Of a DNA stretch of 64,000 nucleotides, positions 7,528 to 15,329 are shown piece by piece; the stretch's first letter is position 1, and each line of letters begins with the position of its first letter. The position numbers and the translations under genes were made by a program. Under the pieces are notes generated by a model. That model was not told where the DNA came from, searched no databases, and saw only the letters and a list, made by a program, of their open reading frames with translations. The stretch comes from Halorussus ruber (lineage in GTDB: Archaea > Halobacteriota > Halobacteria > Halobacteriales > Haladaptataceae): NCBI RefSeq assembly GCF_004765785.1, contig NZ_SBIT01000019.1, positions 1-64,000 on the forward strand. Reading direction: 5' to 3'.

Positions 7528-7899
7528 ATGACGACAGAACACCCTGTCCGCAACGCGGACACGACTGAATCGAGGTATCGATCGACTCCGCGGTTCGAGC
7601 AACCGCTCAGCGACGATGAGGTCTGGACTATGCTCCAGACTGCGGCCAACAGCGACCGCATCATGCCCATCGTGAAGGGCAACTGGCAGCAGTCGGCCCG
7701 AGACTACGACTCGGCCGAAAGGGCTGCTCGGGCCCTCGTCTTCGACCTGAGTTTCTACACGAACTACCGGTTCAGCCAGGTTCGTCGGCTGTTCCGCCAG
7801 ACTGGAATGCGAGACGTCCTCACCGACGTAGAGATCGACGACATTGTCGAGGCGGCCTACTTTGAGCAGGGTGGCCGGAGTTACCCCACGTTTGAGTAG
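7528..7899 (+). CDS. Stand-alone primase-associated helical domain protein
   Basis: From the ATG at 7528 the product has 123 residues. The segment from LSDDEVWTMLQTA to VRRLFRQTGMRD matches by eye the helical domain near residues 215-285 of the primase encoded at 15330-16601 (LEDEELLEKAMDA ... MDDLFRQSGLLRD), a domain usually fused C-terminally to NrS-1-type primase-polymerases. Here no catalytic primase domain precedes it: the sequence upstream is a GC-rich repeat. It is therefore either a remnant of a lost primase or a stand-alone accessory. An upstream TTG at 7420 would add 36 residues that run through the inverted repeat and look non-coding. Confidence 0.6.
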   Translation: MTTEHPVRNADTTESRYRSTPRFEQPLSDDEVWTMLQTAANSDRIMPIVKGNWQQSARDYDSAERAARALVFDLSFYTNYRFSQVRRLFRQTGMRDVLTDVEIDDIVEAAYFEQGGRSYPTFE

Positions 7900-8087
7900 G
7901 TCTGCCCTCTTCGAGTTCGTCTCGTCGCAACAAAATTGAATAACTGACAGTAGTTTTCTCCGTTCTCTCTAGAGTTTCTTTCTCGGCATGAAAGAGAGTA
8001 CATTTCGCTGTCAAGGTCGTGGCTGCGCGCGCAACGAAGTGAGCACGGAGCGGAGGGTGGGGCGGCGGGCGTCGGGTGGACGGTATC

Positions 8088-8103
8088 AAAAAAGAAAGAA
8101 ACT
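8088..8103 (-). terminator. U-rich terminator of the OB-fold gene
   Basis: Eleven bases past the stop at 8114 the minus strand reads TTTCTTTCTTTTTTG, the oligo-T type of archaeal terminator. No stem is needed in archaea and none is seen. Confidence 0.5.
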
Positions 8104-8113
8104 GCTTAGCGCG

Positions 8114-9010
8114 CTACTCCCACCAGCGACCGCGCTCAGGGAACTGGATAGTCGTCCACCCAGTCACGGCGAGGGAGACACGTCCTTCGTACCAGTTCCG
8201 AGCCGCCCCACGGATGCACACGCGCTCGCCTTCCTCCATCCACGGCGCATTCGAGTTCTCCCAGACCGTGACCCGAGTTCGCCCGCTTTCGTCTTCGATG
8301 AGCCCGACTTGTGCTATACTGGGATGCGAGGGTTCCCACAACGTCTCGACACGTCCGGAGATGCTCACCTCCTTGCGATTCACGTCTTCAAGCTTGCCGA
8401 TTGGAATCACGTGTCCCGGCGCTGTCTGCAATTCTCCGTGAACGCCGACGACCGCACTCATCATGCTCGCCCCTTCGACCACGCGCTCGGCCAATCGCCG
8501 ACTGATCGCCGCTCTCGTCCACCCATCCAACTTCTCGCTTAATCGCTGTGTCTGCTCGTTCACGCTCGCTAGCTCATCTTGGGATAGCTCCTCACGTGGG
8601 TCTAGACGGTCTGGGTCCGCCATTGGGTCTACGCTCGCCGCCCGCTTCTGGAACTCTCGACGCCGCTCCTTGCTCCGCTCTGCCGCGATATCTCGCGCCC
8701 GCTTTGCCCGTCCGTCCTGCGTTCCGAGTTCGGCTTTGGCACTAATTCGCTCTAGTTCCGCTTCTCGTGCATTGATGCGCTCTTCCTGTTCGAGGGTCGC
8801 ACCTTGGATCCGCTCCTCATCCGTTTCGACGATTCCGTCTGGGTGATTCGCATCCACCTTCGCTTGGGTCTCCTGCTTGACCGTCGCCTTGAACTCCGGC
8901 GTCTCGTCCACGACCTCGAACCCGTCCGCATCGACCTCCGCTTCGTCCGCCTGTTCGAGTGCCTGTTCATCGACCGAAACGACCTTGCCGCTTGCGTTGT
9001 TACTAGACAT
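8114..9010 (-). CDS. OB-fold single-stranded-DNA-binding (RPA-like) protein
   Basis: The protein has 298 residues. Residues 1-110 are acidic and charged, with coiled-coil propensity (EEERINAREAELERISAKAE). Residues about 140-180 are helical, and residues about 195-295 form an OB fold (EVSISGRVETLW ... VGLIEDESGRTRVTVWEN ... GERVCIRGAARNWYEGRVSL), the arrangement of haloarchaeal RPA-type proteins that coat single-stranded DNA. It lies close to an XPD-like helicase and a primase-associated domain, so a plasmid replication or repair role is likely. An SD-like AGGTG lies 12 nt before the ATG. It lacks the zinc finger of larger RPAs. Confidence 0.75.
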   Translation of the reverse strand: MSSNNASGKVVSVDEQALEQADEAEVDADGFEVVDETPEFKATVKQETQAKVDANHPDGIVETDEERIQGATLEQEERINAREAELERISAKAELGTQDGRAKRARDIAAERSKERRREFQKRAASVDPMADPDRLDPREELSQDELASVNEQTQRLSEKLDGWTRAAISRRLAERVVEGASMMSAVVGVHGELQTAPGHVIPIGKLEDVNRKEVSISGRVETLWEPSHPSIAQVGLIEDESGRTRVTVWENSNAPWMEEGERVCIRGAARNWYEGRVSLAVTGWTTIQFPERGRWWE

Positions 9011-9048
9011 TGGTGTACTTGCACCTGAAGGCGTTCACGCGCCCGACA

Positions 9049-9155
9049 CCGCGATGCCTCAACATCGCGGATTTCCTCGACAACTACACCCAACAGACTC
9101 ATCTGCGCTCTCGCTCGCGCCTTCGCGCGCCCCTTTGGGGCGCGAGCGAGAGCGC
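9049..9155. other. Intergenic palindromes upstream of the OB-fold gene
   Basis: The 9011-9556 gap contains no convincing gene. It holds a perfect 8-bp hairpin (9049-9056/9063-9070, minus-strand loop TTGAGG) and a larger perfect palindrome with 17-bp arms (9105-9121/9139-9155), inside which an alternative CGCGCCCC/GGGGCGCG stem (9126-9133/9137-9144) can form. The remainder is very GC-rich. Function is unknown; a transcription block between divergent units or a structured leader are the simplest options. Confidence 0.55.
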
Positions 9156-9556
9156 GTCCGAGAAGGCGACTCATCCAACACCGCGCGGCGACCCGGCCGC
9201 TGCGAGCGTCCAGCGGAGTATGCGTCGCGGGGTGAGCACCCACGGCGCGCAACCCCCGACGGATACCCGCTGGCGTCGAGACCAGATGCATTTTAGCCCG
9301 GACCGGGCGCTCGCGGTGCGGAGAGCGCCCGCACGCCCGGAATGGTCGGTCGCGAGCGATGCGGCGGCCGGAAAGCGGCGAGCGGGGCGGGCCGTACTCA
9401 ATAAAGGCAACCTCGGTGATTAGAGGCCTTCAACTGCCACTAATCAGTATCCCAGCTGAAATAAACAGAGTGTCTTCTTCAGACGGGGGATACGGAGACA
9501 CAAATGGTGATTTCACTAACCGGAAGACAAATACCGATTATTACGCAGGTTGAACT

Positions 9557-10885
9557 ATGCAACGCCGGACTGCCCTCACTACGATAGGTGGCGTCACGAC
9601 AAGCGTAGTCGCTGGCTGCCTCACCCCGATGCGCGGCGATTCTGACGATCAAAACGCAAAGTCATCAACCGACGATAACATCGGCGCGGGCATATGGCCG
9701 CAAGTTGCCCACGACGCCCAGAACACCTCCCATACGCCGGACACACGCGGTCCTCGCGACGGGGCCTCTATAGCGTGGACTAGTCTCGGTGACCGACCTG
9801 TCTACCCACCTGTCGTCGACGATGCCCTCTACTTCACCGAGGCGTGGACTGACGGAACCGCATTTGCGCTTGCGTCCACGGATGGCACAGAACAGTGGTC
9901 GAATACCGAACTCCCGCCGATGCGGTGGGCTCCAGCCCTCTACGAGGATTTGTTGCTCGTCATCACGCGCCAGCAGGGCAACGTGGTCCGACTCCACGCG
10001 CTAGATACGGCGACCGGCAACCAAGCGTGGGTCCGTGAAGATGGGATCACGGCCTCTAGCGGGGAGCGGCCACCGATTGGCCCAACCGTCGCCGATAGGT
10101 CTGTCTACCTCGGCTCGAACCGCGGCATAATTGCGTGTGAGGCGGCGACAGGAGCTATTGAGTGGACAGCTACGCTCGGGAAGCACGTCGTTGACACCGA
10201 GGATGGCCCGACGTGGCGGACTGACTGGGCGACGCCAGCAGTCACCGCCGAGCGCGCGTTCACGTTCGACATGAACGACAGCTACCAGCAGACACGAGAG
10301 GTGTACGCAGTTAATCGGTCGACAGGCGACCGAGAGTGGACTAGAGAGTTAACGGTCGGAGATGGTTGGTTTCTAAAAGGTCACGTTGTCGCAGGTGCCG
10401 ACTACGTCTTCGTCTCAGCATTGAAGCCACACGTTTCGGTCGGGTTCGATGATTCGGAGTGGTCGGGGACAGAGAAGTTATTCGCACTTGAGGCCGAATC
10501 GGGGGCTGTTGTGTGGGAGTGGGAACTTCCTCGGAAAACACTCACCCCTCCGGCATACGCAGACGGTACGCTATACGTCGGTGAGTGGTATCCAGATGCC
10601 GATACCGGCCGGTTACATGCTCTCGTTGCGAGCGACGGAAGCCACAGATGGACATACCGGACCAATACCGGTGCTGTCAGATCACCTACGGTCGCTGGCG
10701 ATACCGTTTATATCAATCAAGGTAAGGAGCTTGCCGCTGTCGCAACTGCGGATGGAACACGCCGCTGGCAGTTAGAGGTCGGTGCACGTACTGGGTCTCT
10801 GGTTATCATTGGAGACACGGCGTATGTTCAGACAAACCCTGGCCACAATTACGATAGCCAGTTATTGGCAATCCGTGAATCGTAG
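9557..10885 (+). CDS. Tat lipoprotein with PQQ-like beta-propeller
   Basis: The N-terminus MQRRTALTTIGG...VAGCL has the twin arginines and lipobox cysteine (residue 20) of a Tat-exported haloarchaeal lipoprotein. The rest of the 442 residues is made of repeated propeller blades with A-G-W-type signatures: LHALDTATGNQAWVRE, IACEAATGAIEWTA, YAVNRSTGDREWTR, FALEAESGAVVWEW, LHALVASDGSHRWTY and AVATADGTRRWQLE. Such propellers at the cell surface act as scaffolds or in assembly; no PQQ enzyme residues are evident. A second, cytosolic relative is encoded at 30074-31297. Confidence 0.88.
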   Translation: MQRRTALTTIGGVTTSVVAGCLTPMRGDSDDQNAKSSTDDNIGAGIWPQVAHDAQNTSHTPDTRGPRDGASIAWTSLGDRPVYPPVVDDALYFTEAWTDGTAFALASTDGTEQWSNTELPPMRWAPALYEDLLLVITRQQGNVVRLHALDTATGNQAWVREDGITASSGERPPIGPTVADRSVYLGSNRGIIACEAATGAIEWTATLGKHVVDTEDGPTWRTDWATPAVTAERAFTFDMNDSYQQTREVYAVNRSTGDREWTRELTVGDGWFLKGHVVAGADYVFVSALKPHVSVGFDDSEWSGTEKLFALEAESGAVVWEWELPRKTLTPPAYADGTLYVGEWYPDADTGRLHALVASDGSHRWTYRTNTGAVRSPTVAGDTVYINQGKELAAVATADGTRRWQLEVGARTGSLVIIGDTAYVQTNPGHNYDSQLLAIRES

Positions 10886-11052
10886 TCTAGATGCTTGCGT
10901 GGTGCCCTCTAGAATAGTCGGTTGCGAGCGCAATAGCGTTCTTGTGAGCGAAGCGACTGAGGGTCTGAGACGGAGTCCCGCGCGGTCACAGGATGCTGAG
11001 CGGATAAGGACGTTCGAGTATCGTGACTCTCGTATCATTGAACGTCGGCTTG

Positions 11053-11562
11053 TCAGTTGTCGTCCGTCAGGAGATCCTCGATGAACCGGAATCCATTCAC
11101 AAATGTGATCGAGTCCTCGTATCCCTCACTCGCGAGCACGGCCTCGGCTCCCTCGCCGGCAAGGGTATCGGTCGTGTAGATATACACCTCGGTCACTACT
11201 CCATTACTGAGCTGCTGGGCTGCCAACGCGGCAAGGGCAGGATCAGCCCGCTCGACCTCGTCTGCTGGGCGGTCGTCGGCGTTCGCGATGTACCGCTGGA
11301 CGCCATCCATCACCCGTGAGACGATTGGCTCCGAGAACTCGAGCGGCGGCGCAACCGTCACCCACCCCTCGTTGATCGCGGCGTCGACGGGCGGCGTTTC
11401 GACGTCAGGGTCGTCGACGGTCAACTCCTCGTACACGCGTTCCGGTAAGACGAAGGTGACGTCGTTCCGGCGAGCGAATCGCCGAACAGCCTGGTACCGG
11501 CTGTTCGACGGCTGCCCCATCGCGACGAACAGGCCGGTGTCGGCGATATGAAGCGCGCTCAC
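11053..11562 (-). CDS. PIN-domain-like protein (VapC-like)
   Basis: The protein has 169 residues. The start HIADTGLFVAMG matches the first acidic strand of PIN nucleases (Asp8). Glu near residue 41 (VLPERVYEEL) and a C-terminal acidic strand (IYTTDTLAGEGAEAV) fit the remaining metal-binding positions. PIN toxins cleave RNA. It overlaps by 4 bp the upstream helix-turn-helix gene, so the pair looks like a toxin-antitoxin or regulator-nuclease unit. The product is longer than typical VapC (about 130 residues), so a non-toxin PIN role is possible. Confidence 0.68.
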   Translation of the reverse strand: MSALHIADTGLFVAMGQPSNSRYQAVRRFARRNDVTFVLPERVYEELTVDDPDVETPPVDAAINEGWVTVAPPLEFSEPIVSRVMDGVQRYIANADDRPADEVERADPALAALAAQQLSNGVVTEVYIYTTDTLAGEGAEAVLASEGYEDSITFVNGFRFIEDLLTDDN

Positions 11563-12158
11563 GCGTCGCCAACTGCGTCGCCGTCGTCAATATCCAACTC
11601 GTCGAGCGATGCTCCCGACGCTTCGATATCGTAGTGCTCGTGGACGACAGGCCGGAGCGCTTGGAGAATCATCTCCGCAGCCAGCGGCGAGATATCGAGA
11701 TCCTCGGCCATCAGCCGGTGGGTCACCTCGCCGCGTTCGCGGGCAATGGCGTAGGTAAGCGCCGTCGCGAGGCCGGCGACGCCGTGGCGGTCGATGTAGG
11801 TGTCGATGTCAGCGTTCGTCTCGCGACAGCCGACCGCGTCGATGAGCGCCGGCGTGATCTTGTACTTGCGGTCCCCGGCAGCCGTCGTCACGGTCAGGTC
11901 TATCTCACGGGCGGCATACTGGCGTGGCTGCTCATCCTGCGTGACTTCGACGACGTTGGCGTCGACGAGTCGGTTGACGTAGCTGTATGCGGTACCCTGT
12001 GCGAGTTCAAGGTCGTCCATCACGTTCTGGACAGTGGCCTCGCCCTCACGAGCGAGATACGCGTACAGTTGGGCTAGCTGTGGCTCTTCGAGGAGGTCCG
12101 CGACCGAGAGAAAGTCGCGGACGATGTCCCCGTCGGCGCGGTTTGAGGTGCGTGACAC
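11559..12158 (-). CDS. Helix-turn-helix regulator, partner of the PIN protein
   Basis: I place the start at the GTG at 12158 (VSRTSNRADGD), giving 199 residues; longer frames run into GC-rich non-coding sequence. Residues about 15-75 form a winged helix (EEPQLAQLYAYLAREGEATVQNVMDDLELAQGTAYSYVNRL in two parts). The C-terminal half is acidic and helical and may bind the PIN partner. An operator-like imperfect palindrome (12172-12195) lies just upstream, as expected for autoregulation. The protein resembles the DUF7437-type regulators of haloarchaea, though that name is from memory. Confidence 0.68.
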   Translation of the reverse strand: MSRTSNRADGDIVRDFLSVADLLEEPQLAQLYAYLAREGEATVQNVMDDLELAQGTAYSYVNRLVDANVVEVTQDEQPRQYAAREIDLTVTTAAGDRKYKITPALIDAVGCRETNADIDTYIDRHGVAGLATALTYAIARERGEVTHRLMAEDLDISPLAAEMILQALRPVVHEHYDIEASGASLDELDIDDGDAVGDA

Positions 12159-12171
12159 GGGCCGTTCTTGA

Positions 12172-12195
12172 TTACAGTTTACAGCGAAACAGTAA
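12172..12195 (-). promoter_or_regulatory. Operator-like palindrome before the regulator/PIN operon
   Basis: TTACAGTTT (12172-12180) and AAACAGTAA (12187-12195) form an inverted repeat with one mismatch in nine and 6 bp between the arms. It lies 14 bp upstream of the GTG start. Confidence 0.5.
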
Positions 12196-12353
12196 AGAGT
12201 GTTGGGGTCACTCCGCCAGCGCCGCGACGAGGTGCTCCTCGGGGTAGCGCGTCCGGTACGTCGCCAACCCGCCCAGGTACGCTGACGCGCGCTACACGCC
12301 TCTCGGCGCGACCCGACACAAAGCTTTTCCAGCATCTCCGAGGAGTCACGACT

Positions 12354-13310
12354 ATGCGCCGCCGCGCCCTCCTCGCGACCGCCGCCACGTCTCTCCCTGC
12401 AATCGTCGCTGGCTGTACCAGTTCCGGCGGGTTCAGTGGGGAAAACGCCGTCGCGGAAGTCTCTACAGCGAGACTTGAACTAACGACGATTGCTGACGCG
12501 GAACTCCCGACAGAGGTACTCTATACAGTCCGCTCAGCTGAAGGCGACGACGCGACTGACCAACTGTTCGATCGGATTCTCAACGGCGGTGCGACAACGA
12601 AGGCGACACGGCCGCCACTCCCCGAACAACGACATATCGCCTACCAGGAGGGCGTCTACGAGCTGTCCCACGACGTAATTGAGGAAACCCCTGCCACGAG
12701 GTACTCCGTAAAAGTGGATATCGTCACAGGCTCAGTGACCAAGGCAGAAGCCATTCAGTTCGCGGATCTCCCCGAGGTCGACCAGAATGAATTTGCCGGT
12801 CACGGGCTCGCTGATGGTGATCCGGTCGGTATTGGGACGACATTCCTCTACACGGACGCCGAACGCGAGCAATCTGTCCTCGTCCCTGAGTCAGAGTACT
12901 CGTACATCACCTGGGACAACGGTACTGAAGCCGAATGGGTCGTCGACGACGCCTACGACACGACCCTGAACACCTATCGATATACTGCCGAACAGGTGGC
13001 GACGGCCGCCGATTACGGCCAACAGATGCGTGAGCGGTTTGCGTTCGAACTCACGGGGCTTCCGGACGCCCAGCGGGACATCGTCGAAACGGCGATTACA
13101 GAGGGGCAGTACATTGTCGGCCCCGACGAAACGCCATCTGATGCGCTTGTGGCGCTCGCCGATCAGTTTCGCGGTCACGAACAGGCCCATGGACTCGACG
13201 AGGACGGCGAGGGTGATCTGAGCGGCACGTATCTGGTTCGGTATCAGGGTGACGTGTACTGGACGACGCTCGTCGTCCAGCGCGACGCGTTTCAGACGAC
13301 GGCAGGTTGA
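12354..13310 (+). CDS. Predicted Tat lipoprotein, unknown function
   Basis: The start MRRRALLATAATSLPAIVAGC has a twin-arginine motif and a lipobox cysteine at residue 21, so the 318-residue protein should be exported and lipid-anchored. The mature part is acidic (SSGGFSGENAVAEVSTARL onward), with no domain I recognise. I prefer the ATG at 12354 over an upstream frame opening at 12168 because it begins precisely at the signal peptide and has a TATA-like AAGCTTTT about 28 nt ahead. It is divergent from the PIN/regulator pair. Confidence 0.8.
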   Translation: MRRRALLATAATSLPAIVAGCTSSGGFSGENAVAEVSTARLELTTIADAELPTEVLYTVRSAEGDDATDQLFDRILNGGATTKATRPPLPEQRHIAYQEGVYELSHDVIEETPATRYSVKVDIVTGSVTKAEAIQFADLPEVDQNEFAGHGLADGDPVGIGTTFLYTDAEREQSVLVPESEYSYITWDNGTEAEWVVDDAYDTTLNTYRYTAEQVATAADYGQQMRERFAFELTGLPDAQRDIVETAITEGQYIVGPDETPSDALVALADQFRGHEQAHGLDEDGEGDLSGTYLVRYQGDVYWTTLVVQRDAFQTTAG

Positions 13311-13507
13311 ACGAGGGGCCGCTTAGGGAGCGGGAGCCATAACAGACGACAGGTGGGACTGAAAAAGGCTGGACGCTCAACGTGCCCCGACGACGCAAGC
13401 ACGAAGTGTATTATCGAATGCGTCTATATTGGTTATGGGAATCACGCTGGCGCGCATCCACGTGCTTCGGCCTCTTAGGTGCGTCCAAACTGCTAGTTCC
13501 AACGTGT

Positions 13508-13548
13508 TTAACCAACACTACGAAGGACTACGGTTCTGTGTTGGTTAA
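13508..13548. repeat. TTAACCAACA dyad, copy 2
   Basis: Perfect 10-bp arms at 13508-13517 and 13539-13548 have a 21-bp spacer. The dyad ends 12 bp before the stop codon of the minus-strand gene at 13560. The rest of the 13311-13559 gap shows no convincing gene. Confidence 0.75.
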
Positions 13549-13559
13549 CCAGTGACGGT

Positions 13560-13982
13560 CTAGAACTGATGTTCGGGCTTCACGTGGAATGTATCTGTGT
13601 CTGCGTTCGGCGTCTCGTTGGTTCGTTTCGAGGACGACCGTGAGAGGCGATTGACTAACTCGTCGCGAACTGCTTTGCGGTTGACTGTTGTTTCGTGCCA
13701 GCCGAGACGTTCGTCGTAATACCGCTTCTGGAATACCTCACCGACGTCGTCGACGGCGATGAACTGCGTCCGCTTCATGCCCGCTACGCTTGTCGAGACG
13801 TACTCGGCACCGACGTCTTCGTGGGTGAGTTCGACGAGTACGCACTCAACAAAGGAGATGATGGAAGTCGGACTTCTGTTGTGGGGAATCGTCAGTTCGA
13901 GATCTGCCCACGGTTCTTCGCTCAGTTGCTCAGTTTGCTCGCCATGGAGTCGTGATTGCTGTTGCTCGTGTTCTGAAGACAT
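13560..13982 (-). CDS. Hypothetical haloarchaeal protein
   Basis: The product has 140 residues and is soluble. The N-terminus is Gln/Glu-rich (MSSEHEQQQSRLHGEQ), the middle has a strand-rich core (SIISFVECVLVELTHEDVGAEYVS ... RTQFIAVDDVGEVFQKRYYDE, cited in parts), and the C-terminus is basic then polar. I do not recognise it. It carries its own T-tract plus hairpin leader (14008-14036) 26 nt before the ATG, as do the other single plasmid genes. Confidence 0.65.
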   Translation of the reverse strand: MSSEHEQQQSRLHGEQTEQLSEEPWADLELTIPHNRSPTSIISFVECVLVELTHEDVGAEYVSTSVAGMKRTQFIAVDDVGEVFQKRYYDERLGWHETTVNRKAVRDELVNRLSRSSSKRTNETPNADTDTFHVKPEHQF

Positions 13983-14007
13983 GGTTGTTGAGTGGGCACT
14001 TACTACA

Positions 14008-14036
14008 GCCCCTCACCCCTCTCGGGGGCGACAAAC
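14008..14036 (-). promoter_or_regulatory. T-tract plus hairpin leader, copy 4
   Basis: The minus strand shows a weakened T-tract (GTTTGTC) and a GCCCC/GGGGC stem around a loop containing GAGAGGGGTGA, 26 nt before the ATG at 13982. Confidence 0.6.
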
Positions 14037-14189
14037 TCCACTGTGAATCGCAACAGCATCCAATGAGTGTATTCTGATATGTCGGCGACAGACGTTCGTC
14101 GTTTGATGGCCCCTCGGCCGGAGAGAGCCATCGGTGTGCTCTAGCTCTTCTTTGGATAATTCTGGAGGTACAGAGAGCGCTTAATCAGG

Positions 14190-14633
14190 TCAATAGTCAC
14201 TTGTTTGCTGAAGCTCGTCCGGAAGTCGATCGAGACAGACTTCGAGGAAGCTGAGCGGGGCTTCAACCTCTATCACTCCCGGTTCATGGACTGATTCATC
14301 ATCAGTTTCGAGCTGGAAATGCGTTGTTCCGAGGTCTGGATGGTCATCGTCTTTGTGCCAGCCGAGATTCACGACATCGTCCGCCCAATGAACGCGCTGC
14401 ACGTCAGTTCCCTCACGTGGCCGCCAGAGGACCTCCACTTTAGCATCCGTCCGAGGGAATGACTCGCCAAGTAATAGTTCCACATCGACGTCTGCAACGA
14501 CGGTTCGTGGCCGAATCCGCGAGGGGTCATATCGCACATCGTGGAACCCAGGGACGTTCTCCATTCGTTCTTTGATACGACGAAGGCCTTCTCGTCGGGT
14601 AAATCCCCGACCACCAGCAAGCAATAGCACCAT
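14190..14633 (-). CDS. Putative toxin-like partner of the DUF7342 regulator
   Basis: The protein has 147 residues. Its central part (DAKVEVLWRPREGTDVQRVHW ... NLGWHKDDDHPDLGTTHF, in parts) resembles the WH..D.H.DLG..H pattern of TumE-type toxin families, but the similarity is from memory and weak. It follows the DUF7342 regulator by 8 nt on the same strand, so the two form an operon. No catalytic residues can be assigned. Confidence 0.6.
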   Translation of the reverse strand: MVLLLAGGRGFTRREGLRRIKERMENVPGFHDVRYDPSRIRPRTVVADVDVELLLGESFPRTDAKVEVLWRPREGTDVQRVHWADDVVNLGWHKDDDHPDLGTTHFQLETDDESVHEPGVIEVEAPLSFLEVCLDRLPDELQQTSDY

Positions 14634-14641
14634 CTATCTTG

Positions 14642-15211
14642 TTATCCTTCCTGCGGAAGCTTTGTAGACGACTCATCACCAAGCGACTCAGCACCTAATG
14701 TCGTAAGTGAACTCTTGAGGCTAATTGCGAGTTGAATTGATTCACGCATCTCAATGTTGTATTCCCACTCTTCGATGATTTCGAGGCGTTCACGACGTTC
14801 GTCGCCAGTCAAGTCATCACGGCCGATGCTCTGGCGCAGTTCTGCGAGCGACTCAATTTCGTAGGTGTCCTTCCACGCATCGACCTCCTCACCGACTGCA
14901 TTGAGTTCGTGCGTGAGTTCGTCGAGTGTGTGTGCTTCCGCAAGTTCACGGACCTCACGGAGGAACTGCGTGACGCTATCCGGCTTGTAGCTCTTGCCCT
15001 CGTTTGTCTCGACGACCTCTAGATCACCCTGTTCGACCATCCGCTCAAGATACTTCACAGCGGTATCGCGTGAGACATCTGCTTCTTCAGCGATCCATCC
15101 TGCGTTACGTGGTTCTGTCCGCGTTAGCGCGACATAGTGGACACGTTCTGCTGCATCCGTGTTCTCGGGCCAGCGGGGTTCTTTCTTACTCATGGGTTGT
15201 GTCTTCGTCAT
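14642..15211 (-). CDS. DUF7342-like winged-helix regulator
   Basis: The protein has 189 residues. A winged helix occupies residues about 20-75 (ERVHYVALTRTEPRNAGWIA, then EEADVSRDTAVKYLERMVEQ), followed by a long helical segment with coiled-coil character (FLREVRELAEAHTLDELTHE). The N-terminal domain and length match the DUF7342 family of haloarchaeal regulators. A second ATG at 15193 is possible, but the TATA box and operator favour 15211. It probably represses itself through the perfect palindrome at 15227-15242. Confidence 0.75.
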   Translation of the reverse strand: MTKTQPMSKKEPRWPENTDAAERVHYVALTRTEPRNAGWIAEEADVSRDTAVKYLERMVEQGDLEVVETNEGKSYKPDSVTQFLREVRELAEAHTLDELTHELNAVGEEVDAWKDTYEIESLAELRQSIGRDDLTGDERRERLEIIEEWEYNIEMRESIQLAISLKSSLTTLGAESLGDESSTKLPQEG

Positions 15212-15226
15212 GGCTACACTAATAGT

Positions 15227-15250
15227 TTCGCACTAGTGCGAATTATTTAG
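15227..15250 (-). promoter_or_regulatory. Perfect 16-bp palindromic operator next to a TATA box
   Basis: TTCGCACTAGTGCGAA (15227-15242) is a perfect palindrome. On the minus strand the TATA-like CTAAATAATT sits immediately upstream of it, and the ATG at 15211 lies 16 nt downstream. The position between TATA and start is ideal for autorepression by the wHTH product. Confidence 0.7.
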
Positions 15251-15297
15251 CACTCTACGATGGGTCAGTCATAGCGTCCTCGAAAATCTCGTACAGA

Positions 15298-15327
15298 GTG
15301 CGCCTCACCGTTCTGGCGCACAAAAAC
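15298..15327 (-). promoter_or_regulatory. T-tract plus hairpin leader, copy 5
   Basis: The minus strand shows T5, then a perfect 7-bp stem GTGCGCC/GGCGCAC with loop AGAACGGTGA. It starts three bases after the primase stop codon and lies 87 nt before the DUF7342 start, so it could serve as primase terminator or as leader. Confidence 0.6.
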
Positions 15328-15329
15328 TA

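Noticed and set aside
9010-9423. 137-codon + strand frame in the gap before the Tat lipoprotein
   Set aside because: It crosses large palindromes, is basic and Ala/Arg-rich and has no domain or plausible promoter.
13382-13555. GTG-started + strand frame of about 57 codons between the lipoprotein and gene 13560
   Set aside because: Trp/Arg-rich and overlaps the TTAACCAACA dyad; no support as a gene.
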